Part shown: piece by piece, positions 30,806-37,442 of the stretch
How positions within the stretch are numbered: position 1 is the first letter of the stretch
Layout: each line of letters begins with the position of its first letter
Source: a virus
DNA: 43,266 nucleotides
Direction: 5' to 3' (one strand)
Virus record (IMG/VR): IMGVR_UViG_3300006071_000023
Location: 1-43,266 of that record
The notes under the pieces: generated by a model
Told to the model about the DNA's origin: nothing
The model's database searches: none
The model's input: only the letters and a program-made list of their open reading frames with translations
Made by a program: the position numbers and the translations under genes

Positions 30806-31416
30806 CACTCGTCCTCCGTTTCACCCCGAAAATATATGCTGAGGCAGTCCCGCCGGCCTTTGTGATGCTTGTTCGCGTGGGTCTGCGGCTGGAATTGGAA
30901 GTCGATCGGCAGGCCGGTGAGCTTCGATAAGCGCTCGGAGATCGAGATCGTCATCCAGAGCCAGCGCGGGTCCACCTCCCAATGGATGCCGGCATGGGGG
31001 AACAGCGCTGTGAACGCGGAATCCTTCATGATCATCCGAACGTCGACGTCGCGCCAATCAGGCCGATCGAGCGCCGAGCCGACGAGATAGACGCCATAGC
31101 TGTTGAACGCTCGCGCGAGATCCTGGCAGGCCGACTGTAGGGCGAAGATTGCCGGGGCCCCGACATAGCTGACCTTTTGTCGCTTCACCTTCGTCTCGGC
31201 GAGCTTCCCCTCGAGCTCTTCGATCCGCTGGCGAAGCATGTTGCGTTCGACGTCTATCGGCGAAGCAGGGCAGACGGCGCCGCCGGCGACGCCGGTTCCA
31301 CGGCACGCCGGGCAGTCGATGTTTCCTGGAGCCGATGGCGTTTCCAGGTCGATCTTGCCCGTGCCGTGGCAATCTGGGCAGATCGGCACCGTCGCCGATT
31401 CCAAAGTGTCCGTCAT
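30805..31416 (-). CDS. Zinc-knuckle plus nucleotidyltransferase-like protein
   Basis: A 203-residue protein. Two CxxCxGTG motifs (CPDCHGTG at 13-20 and CPACRGTG at 35-42) resemble DnaJ zinc knuckles. A short coiled coil (55-80) follows, then a domain with the polymerase-beta nucleotidyltransferase pattern: VGSAL with G113-S114, DVDV with D123 and D125, and a third acidic site in IDFQF (D172). The family transfers nucleotides to proteins, RNA or small molecules; no substrate can be read. Starts in an ATGA overlap. It is novel as a fusion, to the reader's knowledge. Confidence 0.6.
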   Translation of the reverse strand: MTDTLESATVPICPDCHGTGKIDLETPSAPGNIDCPACRGTGVAGGAVCPASPIDVERNMLRQRIEELEGKLAETKVKRQKVSYVGAPAIFALQSACQDLARAFNSYGVYLVGSALDRPDWRDVDVRMIMKDSAFTALFPHAGIHWEVDPRWLWMTISISERLSKLTGLPIDFQFQPQTHANKHHKGRRDCLSIYFRGETEDE

Positions 31417-31559
31417 TGCGTGATGCTCCAGCGATAGACGTCGGTCAGCCAGAGAACGAACTGGCCGTATGGCGAATTGAACCGGACGCGGAAGGGCTGA
31501 TGGAACACGATCCACTTGGCGACGCGGCCGATGGCGAGCTTGGCGCGCTGCTCGATCAT
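31413..31559 (-). CDS. Very small protein, 48 aa, unknown
   Basis: A 48-residue protein, MIEQRAKLAIGRVAKWIVFH onward, basic at the start and rich in aromatic residues later (FNSPYGQFVLWLTDVYRW). It is translated through four-base ATGA overlaps on both sides, which is the main support for it. No membrane span or family is evident; it could be a small inhibitor or accessory. Confidence 0.55.
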   Translation of the reverse strand: MIEQRAKLAIGRVAKWIVFHQPFRVRFNSPYGQFVLWLTDVYRWSITQ

Positions 31560-31708
31560 ATCGCCGCCCTCAGGCGGCTCGCGTGGTCGTGGATCCAGTC
31601 CATGGCGTCGGCGATGTTGGAGAAAGCGGCGACATAGCGGCCGGCGAAGATCACGGCCCAGGGCGACCAGAGGCAACGCTGAAACCTGATGCGGTAGGGT
31701 CGGCTCAT
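31556..31708 (-). CDS. Very small protein, 50 aa, unknown
   Basis: A 50-residue protein, MSRPYRIRFQRCLWSPWAVI onward, then FAGRYVAAFSNIADAMDWIH. The first half is probably a beta hairpin and the second a helix. ATGA overlaps at both ends place it firmly in the operon. It resembles its 48-residue neighbour in being basic and aromatic (compare FRVRFNS with YRIRFQR), so the two may share an origin. Confidence 0.55.
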   Translation of the reverse strand: MSRPYRIRFQRCLWSPWAVIFAGRYVAAFSNIADAMDWIHDHASRLRAAI

Positions 31709-32292
31709 CGCTCGACCCTCCTGAAAGTCAGCGCCCAGACCCAAGGATTTTCGTCCCAAGCGCCGGAGCCATTGATGTGCTCCCAGAGAGCGGCGAAGAT
31801 CGCCTTGGGCGTCCCGATGTCATCGAAGTCTCCGGGAACGCAGCCCTCTGCCAATGCATCGGCCTCGCTGATCTCCTGCAGGCGCTCCACCCGGATATCG
31901 GTGATCTCCAGCGTGATCCGGCTAAGTTTGCGGGGCATGAAGAGCGGCGAGCGCCAGCGAATCTCGCTGTCGTTCGAGGGGATGTTATCCATGCCCCGCG
32001 CCTCGGCATCCTGCCGCCAATTCGCGCGGTAGATTGTCACTTGATCGTTCGGCCAAGCGAATGCCTCCCGCACCCATAGCCGATCGCCGACCTCAAACCT
32101 GCAGGGTGCGAGCTGGTCACGCGAGCACATGAACCCGGACTCAGTCTCCGTCATGATCCGCTCGCCGTTGGCGATAAGGTCATGGACGGTGAGTCCGCGG
32201 GCCGGTTTCGCAATGCGCCGGGTCTGCGTCTTCGTTCCAGCCAAGATTGCGCGGATGCTGGTCGCGCCGAAAATGATTGGCGGCCCGCTCAT
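31705..32292 (-). CDS. ASCH-domain-like phage protein
   Basis: A 195-residue protein with the hallmark of the ASCH-like phage family: IIFGATSIRAILAGTKTQTR at the start, then FEVGDRLWVREAFAW and later RITLEITDIRVERLQEIS followed by ADALAEG. ASCH domains bind RNA; in phages the role is unknown, and some annotations call it morphogenetic. It overlaps ParB and the next small gene by four bases each. Length and pattern are normal for the family. Confidence 0.85.
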   Translation of the reverse strand: MSGPPIIFGATSIRAILAGTKTQTRRIAKPARGLTVHDLIANGERIMTETESGFMCSRDQLAPCRFEVGDRLWVREAFAWPNDQVTIYRANWRQDAEARGMDNIPSNDSEIRWRSPLFMPRKLSRITLEITDIRVERLQEISEADALAEGCVPGDFDDIGTPKAIFAALWEHINGSGAWDENPWVWALTFRRVER

Positions 32293-33872
32293 TCCTCCTC
32301 TCCCGCGTCATCATCGGCGTCGTCGGCCGGCGCCGGCGGCTCAACTGGCAAGCCCTGGATAAGGTTCATTGCCATCGCGATCGCCTCGATGGCGACGTCG
32401 TCGTAGGTGTTGACGTGCTTGCCGTTCCTCGACCAGCTGAAGCCGGTCGAGGTCCACGCGCCGTCCAGGCCGACCCGCGCCAAGAACTCTTTGAACGCCA
32501 GAAGCGTAGCGCTCGTGCCGTGCCAGTCCATCCGGAATTGGCGGATCGCCGCCTCCCGCTCCTGACGAACGCGCTTTTCCTCGGAAGCCTTCGCTGCCTG
32601 GGCGGCTTGCCGCGCGGCGCGATCCGCCAGCATCTTCCGGCCTTCCTCGTTCGGCTCGTAGGGACCGTTCAGCCACGCGGTCGAGTAGCGCTGGCCGAGA
32701 TCAGGATCGATGCCGGCCCGGGCGCGCAGCGTGTCGATCGCCACCGAAAGGCTGTGCTCGTCCTGGGGATTGCAGCCGATGGCCAGCAAGGCATTGACAG
32801 CCGACCAAGCGCGCTGGACGCGAATGCGACCGTCGAGCCCCGAGATGTCTGGCCGATAAATCAGCCCAGCGTCGACCAGCGGCTGCCAAGCTTCGGGCGG
32901 GACGTTGGGATCGATTTGCGCAGAATGTGTTCCTTCCACCCTATAGGAGTGAACGATCTCGGCGACGGCCAGCAGCATCCAGTCTGGAAAAGCGTCGTCA
33001 TCCGCGGAGTCGAACATCTCCGGCTGATCACCGTCGCCGTCGTCGGCCGTTTGGTGAGCCTGGACAAGGTTTCGCGCGGCCGTGACCGACAGATAGTCCT
33101 CGTCGTCCTTCGGCAACGTCATGCGCTCGAGGAGGTTCGGCTCAAGTTGCAGCAGCTGCAAGCGCTGTTGCACGACCCGCTGGGTCACGCTGACGCGCTG
33201 GGAGATCTCCAGCGTCGTCATGCCGGCGTCGACCAGCGCCTTGAAGGCCTGGGCCTCCTCGACCGGGTTAAGCGCTCGGCGCTGCAGGTTCTCAGCCAGC
33301 GCGCGCAACCGGTGTCCGAGGTCGTCGGTCTCGATGACCTGGCAGGGGATCACGCGATCTTCCGGCCAGTCGCCGTCGCGGATCGCCGCCTGGCTGGCGC
33401 GCCAACGGCGCTCGCCGGAGATTAGACGATACATCGGGACGCGAGCGCCGTTCGCGTCCCTGACGACCGCTTCCTCCTCCTCGGCCGCGGCGCGAACAAC
33501 GAGGTTCTGCAACAGCCCGTTCTGCAAGATGTCCTGGCGAAGGGCGTCAAGCTCTTCGTCGAACTCCTCGCTCGAGAAGTCCCGACGCGGGTTGAGTGGG
33601 TCGGGAATGATCTGGAACGGCAGGAGGCCGACGAAACCAGCGAGCGGCGCCGTGCGGCCGGCGGCGACGTCCAGCGCGGCGAGCGCTCGGTGTCCCTCGT
33701 CGGTCAAGGTGAGATCGGGATAGGTGACCACGCCGAGATCCGCGAGGCGCTCGATGGAGCGCTTCATGTTGTCGCGGCGCCGATCGAGCCGATCGGCAAG
33801 CGCTCCAATATCTTCGACGCCAGCGGCGATCGCGCGCAGGACGTCTTCGTTTTCAATGGCTGCTACGTGCAT
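32289..33872 (-). CDS. parB: ParB-like partition protein with added N-terminal HTH
   Basis: A 527-residue ParB/Spo0J-type protein. Residues 1-75 look like a winged helix (VLRAIAAGVEDIGALADRLD). Residues 85-200 form the ParB CTPase domain, with NPRR (94-97), GERRWRA (153-159) and ENLQRR (194-199). Residues 218-242 are the DNA-binding HTH (LEISQRVSVTQRVVQQRLQL). A long charged C-terminal half follows. ParB proteins slide on DNA from parS sites. No ParA ATPase gene is found in the phage, so it may work alone, as a regulator or with a host ParA. Confidence 0.88.
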   Translation of the reverse strand: MHVAAIENEDVLRAIAAGVEDIGALADRLDRRRDNMKRSIERLADLGVVTYPDLTLTDEGHRALAALDVAAGRTAPLAGFVGLLPFQIIPDPLNPRRDFSSEEFDEELDALRQDILQNGLLQNLVVRAAAEEEEAVVRDANGARVPMYRLISGERRWRASQAAIRDGDWPEDRVIPCQVIETDDLGHRLRALAENLQRRALNPVEEAQAFKALVDAGMTTLEISQRVSVTQRVVQQRLQLLQLEPNLLERMTLPKDDEDYLSVTAARNLVQAHQTADDGDGDQPEMFDSADDDAFPDWMLLAVAEIVHSYRVEGTHSAQIDPNVPPEAWQPLVDAGLIYRPDISGLDGRIRVQRAWSAVNALLAIGCNPQDEHSLSVAIDTLRARAGIDPDLGQRYSTAWLNGPYEPNEEGRKMLADRAARQAAQAAKASEEKRVRQEREAAIRQFRMDWHGTSATLLAFKEFLARVGLDGAWTSTGFSWSRNGKHVNTYDDVAIEAIAMAMNLIQGLPVEPPAPADDADDDAGEEE

Positions 33873-33876
33873 GGGT

Positions 33877-33972
33877 TCACACCGGGAGGAAGAAGCCGAA
33901 CGCCATGGCGCCGGCGATGAGGATGACGATCGCGGTCCAGCCGCGCAGGGTGAGGGGATTGGCTCGGATCAT
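33877..33972 (-). CDS. 31-residue membrane peptide
   Basis: A 31-residue peptide, mostly one membrane span (WTAIVILIAGAMAFGFFLPV) after a short basic start. It is translated through an ATGA overlap with the gene before it and ends four bases before ParB. Single-span peptides of this size in phage operons can act in exclusion or regulation; nothing here says which. Confidence 0.5.
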   Translation of the reverse strand: MIRANPLTLRGWTAIVILIAGAMAFGFFLPV

Positions 33973-34295
33973 GCGGCGACCCTCCGCGCCTCGAGGACGC
34001 GTGTGATCGCCTCCTTCAGCGACAGGGTCTGCTCGCCCTTGCCGGTGAACACGATCCGACTTTCCTCGATGCGAGGATGATCCGCCGGGCTGTCGGCCGC
34101 GATGAACCGAACGCCGATCGAGGTCCGCTGCTCGTCGGGCTGGTCGCCCCAGACGCACATGTCGTCGCTGAACTGCAGCTTGCGCTGGCCGCGCATGTCC
34201 AGCAGCCGGCGGGCGATGTCGGCCAGGCTGTCGCACACGACCGGATCAAGCGGGTTGTCGATGATGCAGTAGGGCGGGTAGGGTGAGCCGGTCAT
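33969..34295 (-). CDS. Hypothetical early protein
   Basis: A 108-residue protein, start at MTGSPYPPYCIIDNPLDPVV (ATG 34295). It is mixed alpha-beta with a charged end (LSLKEAITRVLEARRV). A longer start 15 codons upstream is possible but gives low-complexity sequence. It begins 33 bases from the divergent plus-strand gene at 34328, so a short divergent promoter may lie between them. No family is recognised. Confidence 0.6.
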   Translation of the reverse strand: MTGSPYPPYCIIDNPLDPVVCDSLADIARRLLDMRGQRKLQFSDDMCVWGDQPDEQRTSIGVRFIAADSPADHPRIEESRIVFTGKGEQTLSLKEAITRVLEARRVAA

Positions 34296-34327
34296 ATCGA
34301 CCACCCCGCCGGCCAGGAGCCCGCCGC

Positions 34328-34501
34328 ATGACGATGACAATGACTGAAATGGAACAGCGACTTGAGAGCCTCGAGTACAACTTTGCGGCGCTCGGAACCG
34401 TCGTCTCGCTGCTGATACTGGATGCCGACAAGCTCAGTCCGACAGAATGGAAACGGCGGGCACAAGCAGCCCTCGCCGCCATCAAGCAGGGCGCCGAATA
34501 G
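34328..34501 (+). CDS. Small helical protein, possibly truncated by an amber codon
   Basis: A 57-residue protein, MTMTMTEMEQRLESLEYNFA onward, with AGGAG eight bases before the ATG. It ends at TAG (34499-34501), but the same frame stays open and protein-like for 26 more codons (GLFEEIEIERKALPALADVL) to a TGA at 34580-34582, seven bases before the end of the opposing gene. This suggests an 84-residue ancestor cut by a nonsense mutation, or amber readthrough. It opposes its neighbours in the operon. No family is known. Confidence 0.5.
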   Translation: MTMTMTEMEQRLESLEYNFAALGTVVSLLILDADKLSPTEWKRRAQAALAAIKQGAE

Positions 34502-34588
34502 GACGGGCTGTTCGAGGAGATCGAGATCGAGCGCAAGGCGCTGCCGGCGTTGGCGGACGTTCTTTCTGTGGCGTTGGACTGACACCTA

Positions 34589-34930
34589 TCAGCCCTCCCG
34601 ACGATCTGTCGGCGCATAGTCACGCCGGAACTGCGCTCCTGTGCGGAGCACCTTTCCGTCGGCGTCCTTCCCGCAGCGAATGATCTGGCGGTCTGCGAGT
34701 GCGTTACCGAAGGGTGTCAGACTGAGCGGGCGCTCGACGCCTTGCTGGTCGCACCATTGCCGATAGTCGGCGTAGAGGTCTTTGGCCCGCGTTGTAGCGC
34801 CTTCGACCACGACCAATCGTTCGTCAAACCACTGCGAAAAGGTCGACCTGGACATCTCCGCGCTCTCTTCAGCGGTCGCAGGCGGCGCGGGGAGTGCGGC
34901 GCCGCAGTTCGGGCAATTTCGGTAGTTCAT
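34589..34930 (-). CDS. Stand-alone copy of the D5-helicase C-terminal domain with zinc motif
   Basis: A 113-residue protein. It begins with a half zinc ribbon (CPNCGAALPAPPATAE). Residues 30-102 match the C-terminal domain of the phage's own D5-type helicase (40542-42077, residues 416-488): about 46 of 72 residues agree by eye, including FGNALADRQ and IRCGKD. In D5/P4-like proteins that domain is a winged helix thought to bind DNA. The protein has no ATPase part. A regulator or competitor of replication is inferred. ATG 34930 lies in an ATGA overlap. Confidence 0.8.
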   Translation of the reverse strand: MNYRNCPNCGAALPAPPATAEESAEMSRSTFSQWFDERLVVVEGATTRAKDLYADYRQWCDQQGVERPLSLTPFGNALADRQIIRCGKDADGKVLRTGAQFRRDYAPTDRREG

Positions 34931-35136
34931 TGGGTTGCTCCAAGCAGGCAATGATGGTCGTTGGGGGGATTGGCCACGCCAAGGATCGGCGTTGCCGGCA
35001 CGAACGAGAGGCACTCACAGCGCAGCTGACGCGGCGAGAAATCGCCAGCCATGGTGACGTCGACCGCGAGTCTTGCGTCCGGGTTCCCCGACACGGGCAT
35101 CGTGATCATGTTCGAGATGTTGAGACCGCCGCTCAT
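34927..35136 (-). CDS. Hypothetical protein, 69 aa
   Basis: A 69-residue protein, MSGGLNISNMITMPVSGNPD onward, with a probable short beta sheet (ARLAVDVTMAGDFSPRQLRC) and two Cys. ATGA overlaps at both ends (35133-35136 and 34927-34930) support it. No membrane part or family is seen. It lies between the operon's first gene and the helicase-domain paralogue. Confidence 0.55.
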   Translation of the reverse strand: MSGGLNISNMITMPVSGNPDARLAVDVTMAGDFSPRQLRCECLSFVPATPILGVANPPNDHHCLLGATQ

Positions 35137-35522
35137 TGGACGGTCGCCGATCCGAAATCGCCTGCGCAGATCTTCGCCTTGGTCGCGGCCAATCCGAGAT
35201 TGAACAGGTCCAGTTGAATGGCGAGGCCGACCGCCAGGTCACGGCCGGTGAACGCCGTCGGCGCCAGGGTTTCGCCGACGTCCTGCGCGGTGTGGGTGGA
35301 GATCAACCACTCCTTGTCGCCAATGCCGACATAGACGATCGGGGTCGGCGCGCACCCCTCGCGCTGGCGAACCAGCGGGAATGCCTGAAGCGAACCAGGT
35401 TCGCCATTGATCGCCGCAATGATGTTCTCAACCACGGCCAGGTTCGGAGAGGCCGATCCGGAGGGTGTGAAATCGGCCAAGCTGGCCATTGAATTTCGTT
35501 GCAAATTTCGGGCGGATGACAT
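35133..35522 (-). CDS. First gene of the leftward operon, unknown
   Basis: A 129-residue protein with LAVVENIIAAINGEPGSLQA and TPIVYVGIGDKEWLISTHTA, mixed alpha-beta. The ATG at 35522 is taken because AGGT lies just upstream; a second ATG 11 codons later is possible. It is the first gene after operator cluster A and so the likely first product of the leftward operon, the place lambda uses for N. No antiterminator features (arginine-rich region) are present. No family is recognised. Confidence 0.6.
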   Translation of the reverse strand: MSSARNLQRNSMASLADFTPSGSASPNLAVVENIIAAINGEPGSLQAFPLVRQREGCAPTPIVYVGIGDKEWLISTHTAQDVGETLAPTAFTGRDLAVGLAIQLDLFNLGLAATKAKICAGDFGSATVQ

Positions 35523-35685
35523 CTGGACCTACCGTTTCTGCTCCCTGCGTCCATTACGCGACGGCCAGTTACGGACTATTCGTCCATTTCGTCAATCGGC
35601 AAAGTCCATTTACCGATCGAATATGCCATTAACGTGGACTATTCCTGCAGTTGCATATCGAGGCGGAACGGATACAAAATGCGGG
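35523..35685. promoter_or_regulatory. Left operator/promoter region (OL-like)
   Basis: The gap between the divergent leftward operon and the exported-protein gene carries GTCCAT at 35549, 35582 and 35604, the related GTGGAC at 35634, and the 9-mer GGACTATTC twice (35573, 35636). The 35573-35585 site is a dyad, GGAC-N5-GTCC. TTGACG on the minus strand (35595-35590) is a likely -35 for the leftward promoter, with the dyad just downstream. TTGCAT (35651) and TACAAA (35673), 16 bases apart, may be the plus-strand promoter. The same motif recurs beside the Cro gene. Confidence 0.65.
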
Positions 35686-36450
35686 ATGATGTGGAAGATA
35701 TTTTCAGTCGTGCTGGTGCTCGGAACTCTGTCGGCGACGGCCGGGCAGGCGCGCGCTGCGCACCAGTTGAGCCATTCGAAGGCTGCCGAAGTGGGCTGGC
35801 ATGACGCGGTTAAGTGTCTGGTTATCGAAAACCTAATGTCGACCGGGTCGAAGTTCTCTTTTGAGCCACTTTGCGAAAAAGACGTCCGAACCAGATCGTT
35901 TTCGTTCGTCGCCGTATCTGGAGCTCGGGAGGCAGGCGCCGATGATGTGCCGCCATATTGGGATTACAAAGACGGGGTCCTGACGATTGGCCTCGCGGTC
36001 AAGACATACGCCACTTATCCTGGCAACGACCGATATTCGATGCAGTTCCTAATGAACAAGTCGGTCACTGGGAAAGGAACTTATCGGGCCCAAAACGCAT
36101 TCGCGGCTAAGACCGTTGTGCAGCGTCGCGAGATCGAAGAAGTCTACGGTGTTGTTGGGGCTGAGGACCCGGCGGCGAAAGAAATTACTATTGCGATGAC
36201 TGAAAGCGAGGCCAGAAAAGCGGCTCCATTCATTGACGTAAAATATTTTGTTCACATCGTCACGGCGCCTGATGGGCGGATCGGGGCTTATAACTTCGAG
36301 ACCAGTGGGCCAACATTCAATGAGCCATACGAAGATATTTCGCGAACATTTTTCATATATTTGAAAATAGATCGAGTGGAGATTTATGACAGCTTCCACA
36401 AGAAAATGGTCAAGACTGTAGAATTTACTACAGACGACAAAACACATTGA
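35686..36450 (+). CDS. Exported protein, lysogenic cargo
   Basis: A 254-residue protein with a clear signal peptide (MMWKIFSVVLVLGTLSATAG, cleavage expected near QARAA) and no later membrane span, so it should reach the periplasm. The mature part is mixed, with Tyr-rich strands. Its base composition is lower in G+C than its neighbours. It stands alone on the plus strand between the operators and the repressor, overlapping the repressor end by 23 bp, the place where prophage cargo genes are often found. The function is unknown. Confidence 0.65.
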   Translation: MMWKIFSVVLVLGTLSATAGQARAAHQLSHSKAAEVGWHDAVKCLVIENLMSTGSKFSFEPLCEKDVRTRSFSFVAVSGAREAGADDVPPYWDYKDGVLTIGLAVKTYATYPGNDRYSMQFLMNKSVTGKGTYRAQNAFAAKTVVQRREIEEVYGVVGAEDPAAKEITIAMTESEARKAAPFIDVKYFVHIVTAPDGRIGAYNFETSGPTFNEPYEDISRTFFIYLKIDRVEIYDSFHKKMVKTVEFTTDDKTH

Positions 36451-37027
36451 GGATCGATTTCACGCTCGCTCCGTCGTAGCTAAGTTCTTCTTCTGGATTG
36501 TATTGAAATGCATAGACTCGACCGTTCTTTTGGCCGCGATAAGTCTTGATTACGCCACTGCCATCATGGAACTCGATCAATACGTCTCGATCTCTGATTG
36601 GTGGCACGTGCCGTTGAATGACAAGCATTTCGCCTTCGAAGATCCGGGGCTCCATGCTGAAACCTATAGTCTTCACCACGAAGTACTCGCCTCTAAGCGT
36701 GAGGCCCATTGGCAGATCGATCCAGTCGATGATTCCGCCAGGGTTCATTGCCACCCGATCCCCATTCGAGGCTGCGGCATAGCCATAGACGGCAACTCGA
36801 TTGCTGGGCGGCGGGGCGCCTTGAGTGGGCCCCTGAGACGGATCGAACGAATCCATCACGTCCGCAATTGTGCGCGCCTGGGAAACGTTGAGCGGGTCAT
36901 CCGTCTTTAGCTTCCGATTAAACTGGCTCGCGTCCATGTCGATCGCTTTGGCGACAAACGATTTCGCGCCACGAGGCATCACGCGCAGGGCCTCGGACAA
37001 TTCCGACCATGTGGACAAAAGTTCCAT
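36428..37027 (-). CDS. Lysogeny repressor, S24/LexA-like
   Basis: A 199-residue CI/LexA-type repressor. The N-terminal helix-turn-helix spans about 20-57 (AKSFVAKAIDMDASQFNRKL). The C-terminal S24 peptidase-like domain has the serine S124 in GFSMEP and lysine K161 in GVIKTYRG. A canonical Ala-Gly cleavage bond is not evident; the linker reads VYGYAAASNG. ATG 37027 is taken over an upstream TTG. No ribosome site is seen, so the message may be leaderless, as for lambda cI. It should hold both operator clusters in the prophage. Confidence 0.93.
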   Translation of the reverse strand: MELLSTWSELSEALRVMPRGAKSFVAKAIDMDASQFNRKLKTDDPLNVSQARTIADVMDSFDPSQGPTQGAPPPSNRVAVYGYAAASNGDRVAMNPGGIIDWIDLPMGLTLRGEYFVVKTIGFSMEPRIFEGEMLVIQRHVPPIRDRDVLIEFHDGSGVIKTYRGQKNGRVYAFQYNPEEELSYDGASVKSILNVFCRL

Positions 37028-37092
37028 GGCCGAAAATATCGCAGGGGGCGCCGTGGCGAAGCTATTGACGGAAAGACCCAAATCAGATCACC

Positions 37093-37145
37093 AAAATGGA
37101 CATAACGTCACAGACGGATAGTCCATATGGGACAAATAGTCCATA
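37093..37145. promoter_or_regulatory. Right operator region (OR-like)
   Basis: Between the divergent repressor and Cro-like genes, ATGGAC occurs at 37096 and GTCCAT at 37121 and 37139. The 10-mer ATAGTCCATA occurs twice, at 37118-37127 and 37136-37145, 18 bp apart. Between them ATGGGAC (37127-37133) forms a partial dyad with the first copy. The motif matches the left cluster at 35549-35644. Two of the sites overlap the start codon and first codons of the Cro-like gene. Repressor and Cro binding is inferred from motif and position. Confidence 0.7.
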
Positions 37146-37384
37146 AGTCGCGCCAAGAGCGCCCCGAAACGCCTGCTGATCGTATCATTCGGGCCCTCGG
37201 TGCCCGACGCGTAGCAGAGATCACGCAGTTGACCACTGATGCCGTGAGAAAATGGCAGCGTCGGCGCGCGACTGGCGGCGGCGGCGGATTGGTGCCTGCA
37301 CAATACCAGCAGCTGCTCCTGAACGAGGCTCGCGCCGCCGGATTGGAATTCGCTGCCGAAGATCTCATCGGGCCAGAGTTCTGA
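37127..37384 (+). CDS. Cro-like repressor
   Basis: An 85-residue DNA-binding protein. The stretch ADRIIRALGARRVAEITQLT and TDAVRKWQRRR forms a Cro/YdaS-type helix-turn-helix, with a short Gly-rich linker and helical tail. It is divergent from the S24 repressor, as Cro is in lambda. Its ATG lies inside an operator copy and lacks a ribosome site, so translation may be leaderless or weak. It is the first rightward early gene. Length and position fit a lytic switch protein. Confidence 0.85.
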   Translation: MGQIVHKSRQERPETPADRIIRALGARRVAEITQLTTDAVRKWQRRRATGGGGGLVPAQYQQLLLNEARAAGLEFAAEDLIGPEF

Positions 37385-37442
37385 TGCCCCCGCGCCTCCC
37401 TTCAACCCGGCCGAGCGGGCGGCCTAACCTCGGAGAACGAGA

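Noticed and set aside
32277-33425. 382-codon plus-strand frame opposite ParB
   Set aside because: The reverse strand carries ParB motifs; the forward frame is a composition artefact.
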